Source: Phragmites australis
Lineage: Eukaryota > Streptophyta > Magnoliopsida > Poales > Poaceae
DNA: 64,000 nucleotides
NCBI RefSeq assembly: GCF_958298935.1
Contig: NC_084933.1
Coordinates: 3,021,001 to 3,085,000, forward strand
Direction of reading: 5' to 3'
This document shows, piece by piece, positions 1 to 10,370 of the stretch. A program made the translations under genes and the position numbers. Under the pieces are notes generated by a model. The model had not been told where the DNA came from and searched no databases. It saw nothing but the letters and a program-made list of their open reading frames with translations. Position 1 is the first letter of the stretch. Each line of letters begins with the position of its first letter.

Positions 1-159
1 CTTCGGCATCCCCACAGGGATTTTGAAGATTATTACTGCAAGCGAAGGGCTATTAAGGATGCTTATAACATCGAGGCTCAAGAGTTCTGGGGAAATTTTG
101 ACGATTCTATGCTAGAGAACCAAAGGAAGAGTAGGGAACCTTTACTTTGGGGCCCCTAG
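1..159 (+). CDS. Open frame cut by the window edge, unrecognised
   Basis: Frame 1 is open from the first base to a TAG at 157-159, giving 52 codons. The start lies outside the window. The peptide is hydrophilic (for example HPHRDFEDYYCKRR) and I do not recognise it. It is antisense to the neighbouring minus-strand Tat-type element and sits beside that element's 3' tandem repeats. Some Tat elements (Grande, Retand) are known to carry an antisense ORF between pol and the 3' LTR, so this may be the end of such an ORF; that is inference. Fifty-two open codons could also be chance. Confidence 0.3.
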   Translation, partial: LRHPHRDFEDYYCKRRAIKDAYNIEAQEFWGNFDDSMLENQRKSREPLLWGP

Positions 160-758
160 GCCTGAATGATCCATTAAGCGACAGGTCCTTAGACCTCCGG
201 ATGGGGGAACCATTTAACTACACCCCTTTGTTAATGTGGGTGTGTCCTTATGTGACTCTCTTTGTGGCCTTTAAGCTCACTAGTTTTTGAAATGGCCAGT
301 CCGTGTTTGAACTAAGACCCTTCATTGCTATTGGCGAGTTCTTAGGCACTAGCCCTCTAAGACCCTCGGGTTTGCCTAACTCTTGGGGTGTTGAGCCCAT
401 ATTTTTTGTGACAACCCTTCGTTAACATAGTTGAGTCCTTAGACGTCAGCCCTTTGGAGCCCTTAGGCTCGTCTGATTCTTTGAGTGTAGAGCCCATACA
501 TGGACGATGACCCTCCATTTAACATGGGCGAGTCCTTATATGTCGGCCCTTTGAGGCCCTTAGGCTCACCCAATTATGTGATGTGTCGAGCGCATATGTG
601 GGTGACGACCCACCGTTTAACATAGGAGAGTCCTTAGATATCGGCCCTTTGGGGCCCTTAGGTTTTCCATACTCTATGAGGTGTTGAACCCATACGTGGG
701 CAATGACCCTCTGTTTAACGTGGGTGAGTCCTTAAATATCAACCATAAGGGAGCCCCT
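160..758 (-). repeat. Degenerate ~100 bp tandem array, 3' untranslated part of Tat element
   Basis: Five or so diverged units of about 100 bp follow one another; clear boundaries are near 389, 488, 589 and 687. Each holds a pattern like GACCCTCCGTTTAACATGGG, then GAGTCCTTAGA, then CCCTTTGGGGCCCTTAGG. The array continues after the LTR at 759-2309. Tandem repeats between pol and the 3' LTR are typical of the Tat lineage, and integrase of such an element lies just to the right on the minus strand. Confidence 0.7.
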
Positions 759-2309
759 TGTAGGGGAAAGGGCAGGCTACGCTAGCCTAAAACAAATTTT
801 TTTTACCGCATTCACCCAGGAAATCATGTTAGTAGGAGATTATAGATTGTTACCGCTTGACGCGTAGTGCAGCGAAAGAAGAGTTAGAGTAGACAGATCC
901 AATATCGTACGCGTCAAACTCCTCGAGCAGCTTCTCGATCAGATATTTGACTAGCCCCGCGTAGGTGGTCATGCTCCTCGACCAACTCCGAGCATATGGT
1001 CGTGCTCCTCGACCAACTCCGAGCATATGGTCGTGCTCCTCGACCAACTCCGAGTAGGTGGTCGTGCTCCTCGACCAACTCCGAGCAATGGTTGTGCTCC
1101 TTGACCAACTCCTCCAGCAAGTCACGTTCAACTCGCCGAGAAGATCAGCGCCTCTACAGTATCCACACGTACTAGGCAGAAACACCGAGTGCCTATATGC
1201 TAGCACCGCACATGTGGCTAGGGTTTTGAGAGATCGTGTGGAAGGCTGCGGCTAGGGTTTTGGAGTGGCTCAAACTCAGCACGTCCAACCCACGTCTCTC
1301 CTTATATAGAGCTCGCCAATGGGCTCCCACGTTGGAAGCCCTTTAGGACTCTAACTTCTCATGGATCACAATCCAATCAAAACCCATATACGAATCCAAT
1401 TCGCATGTTTTGTTCTAACCCATTAAGTGTGTGACCCGTTAGGTTCATGTACAAATAGCTATGACTCAAAAACTATTTCTAAACAGAAATCAATAGCGGT
1501 CCCTAGCAAGATATGTTGACTCCCGAGTATACATAAAAGATCATATCGACTGAACCTTGATATACACATGCACCGATCCCTTCGCCTCACGATACCAGTT
1601 AAGCTCAAGGCGAGATACGTGCCACCCTTGTGATAGTCCGACCATTCACTCGATCAAATAGTGGATTTATCATGATTAACTCTTTAATCATATTGGCATG
1701 GCCATACACTTTCTCAATCCAACTACCTCGAGGGGCCCAGAGATATCTCTCCCGTTATCAAGGAGAGGCAAATTCCATCTTGATCGCACATACCCCATGA
1801 CATGTTTCATGACAAACCCAAAAACTACCTTTATGACTACCCAGTTACGGAATATCGTTTGACAGCATCAAAGTATGCCACTACATATTCTGAGAATCAA
1901 TGACGATCTCAGGTCTAAGGATCCTGCATGTACACCAGTTGAGATAACAACTGATGGCACATCATAAACAACAATCCCAGTAGTATCTCAAGGTGTGTCT
2001 ATCCAACACCATGTTCTCTAACATAAATGTCCATATTAGACCTGGTATCTCTATACCTATGTCCATATTAGACCTGGTATCTCTATACCTATGATCTATG
2101 AAACGTGATCATGAATCAATACATGTGCTAGTCTTGATCGATTAAGAATAACATCCTGATATAAACAAAGAGTTTCATGAACAAGTCACATACTTGCCAA
2201 TCAATATAAACAATAGTTATTCTTAGAATAACATATTATTTGGTAGTACATGAACATAGACGTGTGATACAATCATCTCTATGATTGCCTCTAGGGCATA
2301 TCACCTTAA
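759..2309 (-). mobile_element. Solo LTR of a Ty1/copia (Angela/Tork-like) element
   Basis: The right end, read on the minus strand, contains ATATGCCCTAGAGGCAAT, the hallmark near the start of Angela-type copia LTRs in grasses. The left end is TGTAGGGG. CCCCT occurs at 754-758 and 2310-2314, consistent with a 5 bp TSD, although the right terminal dinucleotide is not canonical. A minus-strand TATA box (TATATAAG) lies at 1301-1308. Removing the block and one CCCCT rebuilds a unit of the surrounding tandem array almost perfectly, which supports the boundaries. No internal domain is present. Length is 1551 bp. Confidence 0.8.
961..1112 (-). repeat. 31 bp minisatellite inside the copia LTR
   Basis: Four full 31 bp units start at 961, 992, 1023 and 1054, and a partial unit follows at 1085-1112. 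Each carries GGTCGTGCTCCTCGACCAAC. Units 2 and 3 are identical; the others differ mainly in GCATAT versus GTAGGT. The array lies downstream of the minus-strand TATA box, so it would be transcribed in the R/U5 part. There are no spacers, so it is not CRISPR-like. Confidence 0.9.
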
Positions 2310-2460
2310 CCCCTTAGACTACTACCCTCTTTTGTTATAGGAAAGCCATTAGGCACCAACCCTCAGGGGCCCTTAGGATTGTCCTGTCCTTCAAAGTGGT
2401 GAGTCCTTGGACATCAGTCATAGGGGAGTCCTTGGACTACTATCCATCTTGCGTGAGGCA
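2310..2460 (-). repeat. Continuation of the Tat tandem array
   Basis: The pattern CCCTTAGG...GTCCTTGGACATCAG resumes here after the solo LTR. The sequence at 2413-2450 closely matches the site rebuilt from 735-758 plus 2315-2335, which shows that the LTR inserted into one unit. From 2460 to 2640 lies the transition to integrase, including a purine-rich minus-strand stretch near 2555-2575 of the kind seen after pol in these elements. Confidence 0.65.
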
Positions 2461-2639
2461 AAGCTAGATACTCTTTATAGGGAATTCATTTTTATTCATT
2501 TAGGGATTACACAAGGAGGTTGCCTCGTTAAAAACCTTGCACCCCAGAATGGGGCTTCCCCTTCAAGGAAAATAATACAACTCCAAAGGTGTCTACTTTT
2601 ACATTGCAGAAAAGTAAAGACATCCAAGGTAGCCCTATC

Positions 2640-3629
2640 TATTAAAGCAAGCAAATGAGGAGTGGTCCTCAGATCCAGTACTTGCAGAGCGAATCCGCAT
2701 TCCATGTGTGTGATGGTGTTTCACCCTCCATAGTGGCCAAGCGATATGAGCCTGATCCTTAAAACTCCGTCAGAATGAAAGAGCCATCCCATTTGAATGG
2801 AGCTTCCCCACCACATCATGATTTAGCTTGCACCGGAGTATGAGGTTCACTGGCTAGTAAGTAGTGCCACCGACCTTTTTGTCCAACCATTGTCTCATTT
2901 CCTCTTGGTATTTTGTGAGGTTTGTAGCAGCCACTAACCGAGACTCTTCAGTGAGGTCCTTTGATAATGCTTCATCTTCAGATTTGATAGACAAGACTCT
3001 CAAAACTTAACTCAGGTACCACAGAACCTTCGGCGATTTTTCCACCCATTTGCCTTTGGGTAGCCCTATCACTCGCTTGGCCACCACGTTAGAAATGCCT
3101 CCGTTAGCTCTTTGAACCACCCCATTGGAATGTGGATGGCCAACTGACATGGAGCATAACTTCACTTTCAAGCCTTCGCATAAATCTCTGAATAGTGTGC
3201 AGTCGAATTGCATTCCTTTGTCGAGGGTCACTTCTCGAGGGACTCTGAATCAACACATGATGGGTCTGCAAGAAGAAATGATGAATGTTCTTTGTTGTGA
3301 TCCAAGCAAGCGGAGCGGCTTCAGGCCACTTAGAGAAGTAGTCTACCACCACCACTCAAGGGAAAGGGCCGATGATGTCAATTCTCCATCATGCTAATGG
3401 CCATATTGGGGGAATGGGATGCAGAGCATATTGTCAATTGTGTGACTGCCTTCCAACCATTGGCACCCCTGGCATGAGTGAACCAACCCCTCTGCATCTG
3501 AAGCCACCATGGGCCAGTAGAAACCTTGCCGGAATGCCTTTGCCATGAGGGCCCTTTGGCCCGCGTGAGATCCACACAACCCATAATGTATCTCTCTGAG
3601 CAGCTCTGCGCCTTCAGCCTTTGACACAC
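2640..3629 (-). pseudogene. Integrase of a Tat-lineage Ty3/gypsy element, decayed
   Basis: Read leftward from 3629. A zinc-binding region (REIHYGLCGSHAGQ then CQGCQW, giving the H-x6-H and C-x2-C pairs) is followed by the catalytic core with VVVDYFSKWPEAAPL. The segment normally holding the catalytic glutamate reads HPHSNGVVQRANGG, so glutamine stands where glutamate is expected. The C-terminal part has ATMEGETPSHTWNADSL near 2690-2740, a usual pol end in this lineage. The domains lie in different frames with stops, so no enzyme can be made. Transposon A interrupts the zinc-binding region at its N-terminal edge. Confidence 0.85.
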
Positions 3630-4684
3630 TGTAACACCCTACTTTCCAAGATTTTACTACTTTTTAAAATTTTCCAACTTTAGTGAATAGCTTCACTAGT
3701 AGAGTAGTTTAAAATCTATTTTCATAAACAACCAAGCAACCTAGGTTATTATTTCTTGGGCATTGCATGCTGAGTTTTGCTAGGAGCCAGGTAAATGCAT
3801 TAGAGTTCTTTTTCTTTTTTATTCTCTTTGGTGTTTTGAGTGAAAAAGGTTTTGAAAATGTTTTTACAAAATTTAATAGTGGGTAGGTTAAGGATCTTAA
3901 TGGTTGGAATTGAAAATTCTTAAATTCATCATCTATTGCATCCTTGATCATACCTGATTCTTCTCTAGTTCAAATCAAATCTTATCCAAATCCTTGTTTA
4001 AATCCAATCTCTCATCTTTCTTAAATTCTACCCAAATCCAAATTCAAATTCCTTATCTACTACCATTCTTGTTCAACCTTATTTTTCGTTTCTCTTAAAT
4101 TCACTAAAATCTCAATTCAAATTTAAACCCTATTCAAATTTCTCTACAAAGTTTCTTTCCTGAAACCCTAGATATGCCTTGGGCCCAAATCCTACCTAAG
4201 CCGAAGGTCTTGGCCAGCACATAAGTCCTCTAGAAGCCCATACAAAAGGATCCATGAAATTTGTAAATATTCGCGGAGTCCTAGATAGCCTCATCTCGGA
4301 GATCAAGACGGCCTCAAATGCCAAAGTTGTAGGTCTCGTCGATACCTTCGATTTGAACCTATGGAAGAACCATTTTGATTAATCGAGCTAGGAGTTATGG
4401 CCTCCGAAACCAGTGCTACGCAGATAAGTCTCAGTTCAAACAGTTTATCTTGTGACGCATTTTTGGAAATCAAAATGGCATTTTCAGAAGATCCAATGAA
4501 TACCAACATTATAGATATTTTCGAGTACTATAATTTAGAGTCCAGAAATGTCTAATTTGTAGTCCTGACGGTGGAGATATCATCATTGGAATAAAGAGCT
4601 ACAAGAAAAGAAATCCTAACCGACTTGAACTCGAATCTGAATCATGTCCGGCTTGGAGTCCACCTCAACCAGCCGGCTCTAGCC

Positions 4685-4694
4685 CTATAAATAG
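4685..4694 (+). promoter_or_regulatory. TATA box of LTR A
   Basis: CTATAAATAG stands about 1.05 kb into the LTR and is conserved in copy B as CCATAAATAG (about 44713-44722). A short GC-rich leader and a GTGAGA donor follow about 160 bp downstream in A and 140 bp in B. Confidence 0.6.
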
Positions 4695-5034
4695 GTGTTG
4701 AACGTCCTTCCCTACCCCCTTTACATCCCTTCGAGCCCTAGCCGCCACATGTGCCCTGCCCGTGCACCGCCGTTCACCGGTGTCACCGCCCGTGATGCGC
4801 TACGTCATCATCTCCGTGAATCCTCCTTCTCCGATCGTCAAAGAAAGGTGAGAACCCATCTTTCTCCTTCCTTACCCCTATTTTACCATCATACTAAGTC
4901 CCTAGCTAAGCCCTATCCCCGTCCAAAGTCCGATCTGTGCCACCACGGTCATCGCGGACAGCCACGCCATCGCCGATTGGCGTCAACATTCTTGGCTGAC
5001 CAAAAGTTAAATCGCCATGCCCTTTCACCAGCGC

Positions 5035-5382
5035 ATGACCCATGATGTTTCCCACGCCCTCACCAACCGGGTCGTCCAGTAGATCAGCCAAACCACCGGG
5101 ATCAAGGTCGACATGCTTACTGTCCGGTTTCTGGACGCGTTATGTGCATGCACCGAGTTTGCTGTCACGTTCCCCATCAATTCGAAAGCCGTATGAATGT
5201 TCCATCTGTGTCACGGCATGTCCCATGCAGTCTTCTACATGACCCTATGTTCCCTTCACTGGTTGTGCAGCGACACGACCAGAACACAACTGCCAACCGC
5301 AACATGCCGCAGCCATCACCCATCTCATCTACGCTGTTCGTTCTTCCTCTTAGGAGAAGATCTGCCCAAACTCGTGCTATAG
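5035..5382 (+). other. Reading frame shared by LTR copies A and B
   Basis: From an ATG at 5035 one frame runs about 116 codons to a TAG at 5380-5382, broken by TAG at codon 16 and TGA about 35 codons further. Copy B has the same frame from ATG near 45050 without indels, with the same first TAG; its second break is displaced by two codons. The peptide (for example ISQTTGIKVDML) is unrecognised. In the first part most A/B differences are silent third-base changes. It may be an old coding insert or part of the LTR leader. Shared ancestry alone would also explain the similarity. Confidence 0.3.
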
Positions 5383-6170
5383 TATTGTGTTCGTGGAATA
5401 TATGAACATCTCTGTTCAAATGATTTCTCAAATTTCATAGTCAATCTCCTAGAATGCAAGTATCTTCATTGTTGCGTCTGTTCGCGGTCACCACCAAACC
5501 TAGCAGCAGTCATTGTTGTTTTGCTGCTACCTCGGATGATCCCTTCCAAAACCAATGATACCTCTGAGTTAGCCTTGCTACGTTCTATGCCATGCTTCCC
5601 TTGTTTCACGAAACACCACTGAAGCCCAACATCAATGTCAGTGGCCACGTGCCCGATTGCCATCTCCGACGAAACCCAAGCCGTCACCGATACGCAGAGT
5701 CATCGACATTATCCTTAACATAGAAGCACAACCTCCAGCCATTTGATCCATCATGGACGGTTGAGACTAGACCTCAGCTCACCTCTTCTTTAATCCAAGA
5801 TGATGCTTGCAATGGCATGCCAAGTCAGTGTCACATCATCATCTTTAGCTTAGTCAGTGAAGTCTAGTCTGCCCTATACCTCTTGAACCTTGCACAATGA
5901 TATTATCAAATCTGACACAATGATTGTGCAATAAACCTTTTCCTATAGGAAGATAACTCTGGTAAACCAATCTTTCCTTTTCAGCCTAGTCCATCTTCCG
6001 AAAGCCGTTATCTTTCATCCTAACTCCGACTTAGGCGATTCTTGCATCTAAATTTCTTCTCTAAAATCATATCCATCTAACCATAGTGTTTTTAAAGTGT
6101 TTTGATTATGTTTGGTATGCTGTTCTTAGTGTTTTCCTTTGTGTTGTTTATCGGTAGTTTTCGCAATTAG

Positions 6171-6248
6171 TCAATGTTCCAGAGGAGCTTGAAGGACTTT
6201 AAGACCAAGACTTTTCTGAAGACCCATTTGAGTCAAGTGAAGGCAAGT
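6171..6248 (+). other. Candidate micro-exon with GC-AG donor in LTR A
   Basis: A 72 nt block follows an acceptor-like CGCAATTAG and ends at AG|GCAAGT, the consensus of GC-AG introns. Copy B has the same block, also 72 nt (46185-46256, GCAAGT at 46257-46262). LTR F has an analogous 81 nt block (35961-36041). With two leading bases the B and F blocks are open and rich in Glu/Asp; A has one TAA in that phase. No RNA evidence is available here. Confidence 0.35.
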
Positions 6249-7680
6249 TGTGTTATTGATCATTTTTATCCCAATTTTACAAATGTTTTGTTTTATAAAC
6301 ATGCATGCTAATAAATTGTTGGGAATCCTAAGAGTTAGGCTTTACCCTAGTTTTCCCTTATCATCCTAGTCGCCTTAGTATGATTTTGGGTTATGGATGG
6401 GTAGATGATGCTTAGCCTTGCTTTGGGATGGTAATCATGATTAATGGTCTACAGACTTGATAATGGTCCTATGCAACAATGATAAAATATGATGAAATAA
6501 CTTTTATAGCAATATGGTATAGCGATTTGAGCATGTGGTATGATGGGATGTATGGTTTGGAAAGTGGTAGCCTTGCTCAAATCTAAGGACCGGTTCGTGG
6601 CGTGATCTTTTTGTGTTTATAGTATAACCATAAGCTTGGAATGGAACGGGCCTAGCCAAGTAATTTGCTTACTCTCAGCATAGTGTAGACCAAGCAGAAG
6701 AACGGTGAATGGACGATGTCTTGAGATCCGAAAGGCACAAGAGGGGGCTTCCATTGTTGAGGTGGAATCACGCGGCAGTGAAACCTTAGCGGGTAGACAT
6801 GTGCTGAGAGGGAGCATTGTAAAGGCTTTGCAGTGGATTACTAGCGCACACCTCGATAGTGTGTAAGAGTTATCTGTTGGCCAACGGATGCTCGGCAAAA
6901 TAGGATGATACATCTTATGGGTAAACTACAACCTCTGCAGAGTTAAAACTGAATATTCAGATGTGCTCACGGTCACGAGTAGCACAGGGAACCTACCATG
7001 ATTATAACTTGATGGTTGAACTGTGGTGTTGGGGACCATAGTTGAGGTGCGGGTTAGTCATGATGGTGGGAATCGTGGTTGAGGTGGTTAGTAGTTCAAC
7101 TTTGGCGGTGGGAGCCATGGTTGAGGTGTTGGGTGTTCAACCTTGGTGGTTAGAATCTTGGTTGAGGTGATCAATTGGTGGTTGATTGTTTATAGTCATA
7201 TACTTAATTACTGTTGTTTTATGCAAAAGACCAAACTAGCCTTACCTTGTCAAAGCCTTCATATGCATAATATTTCCTTCACAACTTGCTGAGTATGACA
7301 TGTGCTCACACTTGCTATAACCAAATACTCAGTTGGGAAAGAATTCGAAGACCTTGTGAAAGATGCATTCTAGTGAGGTGTTCTCCATCAATTGCCTATG
7401 GAGTTATCGGTGAACATGTTGAAGCTGTAAGGATAAGGTTGTGACGTTCTTGGCACATGTCTCCTAGTCATTTGCCTACGGTGTTGTTGGGCACCAATGC
7501 TTCTGTTCGGCTGAAGATATCTACATAGAAAACAATATATGTCAATTGCTATAAGAATTTGACATTTATTTCTTTAAAGTATTACTTTTGTTACTTCACC
7601 TGTGACGTCCTTATGTGTGTTAAACATCCTGGACACACATAAGCCGCATCTAGTTTTGTCTGTTAAAATCGGGTGTGACA

Positions 7681-8502
7681 CACAGACCAGAGTAAGGGTG
7701 TGCACACTCCCCCCTTATACTCCATCAATAATTTGATAGCTTCAGGCCCGACAAGAGATCCTTTTCACTGCTATGTCATCTTCGGGCAATGCCTTCTCTT
7801 GGAGGTATGAAAATAATGGCTACCGCTAGTCTTGCTCAGTTATCATGTCAATGCTTGCCAGCGCTTCGTCCTTTCATACCATTGGAGCTTCTAGGATCTC
7901 GAAGAATACTTCAGAGGGTAAGGGGGTGCCTTGGGCTATAGCCTTCGCCAAGGCATCTGTCTCTTGGTTTCCCCCCTCGGTATGGACTTCAAAACAAAAA
8001 CTGAGAAGTGCTTCTGTATCTTGATCACCAATTGAAAGTATTTGGCCAACTCTGGGTTCTTCGCCTGATAGGTCTTGTCCACTTGGCATGACACAAGTCG
8101 CGAATCCATCTTCACCACTGCGTGCTTCGCTCCTAGGCCTTTCGCCTTCCAAAGTCCCAGTAGCAGAACTTTGTACTCTGTAATGTTATTTGTGGTATTG
8201 AAACAAAGCTAGGCCACATAGAGTAGCTTTGACCCTTCGAGCGATGTAACCACAGCTTCTGTGCTCGCACTAGAGAGTCACCAAGCTCCATCAGTTTGTA
8301 TGGTCCATATTTGGTCAGGTTGCCTTTCCTCCAAGTCAGCTCTAAGTCAGCTCTAAGTCAGCTCTAAGTCAGCTATGAAAGCTGGAAATGCATTTGCTAA
8401 TGCGCCTAGTGGCTTCACGGTTCACAAAGATGTCCTTCAAAGGGTATGAGGTTAGAACTATGATTGGGTGACATGTGAAATAATGCTTCAGCTTCCTGGA
8501 TG
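7681..8502 (-). pseudogene. RNase H and pol connection of the Tat element
   Basis: Minus-strand frames show the RNase H landmarks in order: TDGAW near 8295, a TEYKVLLLGL segment near 8170-8200, MDSRLVSCQV near 8090-8115 and ETDALAKAIA near 7940. Upstream of these (about 8400-8500) is the tether segment with ASRKLKHYF. A short triplication of CTCTAAGTCAG at about 8338-8372 breaks the frame. The left edge continues into integrase on the far side of LTR A. Frameshifts and stops make it non-functional. Confidence 0.85.
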
Positions 8503-8507
8503 CCATG

Positions 8508-8938
8508 TGATGAAGAATAGTGTAGAACTACCATATCTGGATACCCTAGGGTTTTTCGTCATTCTTGGAGCATATCTCTATCCCTAGGAAGAGAATCCTT
8601 GGACATGAGAAAAGTACCTGCAGACTACGGAGGATGTACGCCACCCCTATATATATGGAGCCTGGGTAGCCTGTGAAGAAAAGGAGACGCAACTGAGATT
8701 GAAGCCATTAGACACAAGGAAGCCATCCGACTAAGTTAGATTCATCTAGGCTAGCCACACACTCTCTTGTAATAGTCTTAGTGTTCAATACAAGATAAAC
8801 ATGATTTAAGGCTATTATCCTAAGGGAGGCCTGAACCTTTATAAAAAATCGCTCTGTGTTCTCTTTGATTTGTCTACTCAAAGTATCCCCCATATTTCCT
8901 ACAAGTTCATAAGATCGACGATTCACCAATCGTCGACA
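8508..8938 (+). mobile_element. Solo LTR H1 (431 bp)
   Basis: Starts TGATGAAG and ends GTCGACA, flanked by perfect CCATG duplications at 8503-8507 and 8939-8943. Removing it with one duplication joins the two halves of the pol tether in frame. It matches the LTR at 11241-11737 along its length, including ATCTCTATCCCTAGGAAG-like and TATGGAGCCTGGG segments and a TATAAAA near 8840. No internal region is left, so this is a recombined solo LTR. Confidence 0.85.
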
Positions 8939-8943
8939 CCATG

Positions 8944-10370
8944 ACTACAACATAGGTCATCTTCTCATGCTTAGAGTACCTCTCCTTCACACCGTTCAAC
9001 ACCTTAGAGATGAAGTAGACCAGCACCTGCTGAAGAATCCCTTCACTTTTCTTTTCTTGGACCAAAACAGCACTGATCACCGAAGGTGATGTAGCATCAA
9101 TCCACTACCAGGCTTCAGGCTAGCCAGCATGGTAAGTTTCAAGAAGTGGCTCTTCAGGGCCTGAACGGGTCCATCCCTTGAAGGACCCGGACGAATGGCA
9201 TTCTTGAGTGATGAAGCGATTCAGGAAGGTCACCCTCTCGAGTTGATGTTGTGTCTCCTTGATGGACCTCGGTGGCTTCGTGTCTATGATAGCTTGTATC
9301 TTCTCCAGATTCACTTCAATGCCTCTCCAAGACACCAAACACCCTAGTACCTGACTCGAGCGGACACCAAAAACACAATTTTCTAGGTTCAAACATAAAA
9401 TGCCATCCAAAGATTGGCAAATGTCTCCTCTAAGTCAGCTCCATGGCCCCCTTCACATTGGCTTTGTATGACAATGTCATCAACATACGCTGTTACATTG
9501 TACTCTAGCTGGGTGCGAAGGACCATGCTTACCAGTCTTGTAATGTGGACCTAGTGTTGTGAAGACCTAATGACATTTAGACGTAACAATAAGTCTCAGA
9601 AGGCGTGATGAAGCTTGTTTTTGCGTCGTCCTCTTCGGCCATCCAAACTTGATGGTATCCAGAATACTCATCGAGGAAGGTCATCAGGTCTGATCCCGCA
9701 GTTGCATCGACCAGTTGGTCTATCCTGGCTAGGGGGAAGTCATCCTTGGGTCACACCTTGTTCAAATCAGTGAAATCTACACACATGCACCACTTGCCGT
9801 TGTTCTTCTTCAGTAGCACCGGGTTCGCTAGCCACTCTAGGTGTATTACCTCGCGGATTACTCCTGTCGCGAGGAGTTTCTTGACTTCTTCCCTAGCAAC
9901 CTCCCAATGACCAGCATACATCTTCTGAAGCTTATGCTTCTGAGGTTTTATTTCCAGAGCCACATTTAAGCAATGTTCTATTAGCTCCCTTGGCACTCCT
10001 AGCAGGTCCTGAGGTGAGCGGGCAAAAAAAGTCCCTGTTGGCTTGAAGGGTATCCAACAACTTTATCTCTTGCTCAGGTGGAGATTCAGCGCCTATATGC
10101 ACGCACTTGTATTCATTCTCAGGGTGTTGTGGGTCCTCTTTATGTTACCTTCGGGTTTGGCTCTTGGCACTGTGTTCTCTTGCTCCTTCGTATATGCTAA
10201 GGACAACATATGCACCTTTCTTGACCTGGAGCATGGCCATGTTCTATCCTTCATGCAGTGACATGATCCCCCCAAACAAAGATAACACCCTCTGGTTCGC
10301 TGCATTTTCACAATGGCGAATGCTACTTTGTGGGCTTCAATGATTTGTTTTACCTATTTAATCTTGATGC
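8944..10370 (-). pseudogene. Reverse transcriptase of the Tat element
   Basis: Read leftward from about 10260: a pre-RT linker (SPPEQEIKLLDTLQ), the RT entry GVPRELIEHCLNVALEIKP, WLANPVLLKKNNGKWCMCVD, LDEYSGYHQVWM near 9660-9690, then the catalytic YVDD at 9476-9487, and the connection LGCLVSWRGIEVNLEKI with FLNRFI near 9210. VISAVLVQE and YFISKVLNG near 8990-9080 lead into the tether cut by H1. The segments fall in different frames with several stops. The order and linker are those of Tat (RIRE2/Retand-type) gypsy elements. Gag is not found to the right. Confidence 0.88.

Larger units (their letters stand above)
3630..7680 (+). mobile_element. Large ~4 kb gypsy-type LTR, copy A (probable solo LTR)
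   Basis: Ends are TGTAACACCC and GGGTGTGACA, as in many plant gypsy LTRs with TG...CA termini. Flanks are CACAC (3625-3629) and CACAG (7681-7685), a TSD with one change. The insertion lies in integrase; removing it with one flank copy puts the codons on both sides back in one frame. Copy B (43624-47586) matches along the whole length. It has a TATA box (4685-4694), a leader, a splice-donor-like AAAG|GTGAGA at 4847/4848 and a 72 nt exon-like block at 6171-6242. No pol domain is present. Its lineage (Tekay/Del-like) is a guess from size and termini. Confidence 0.8.

Noticed and set aside
961..1112. CRISPR-like array
   Set aside because: The 31 bp units are contiguous with no spacers, and the setting is a plant LTR. 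It is a minisatellite.
4695..5045. A 116-codon host gene after a TATA box
   Set aside because: It lies inside LTR A, downstream of the LTR promoter, and is broken in copy B. It is treated as LTR leader sequence.
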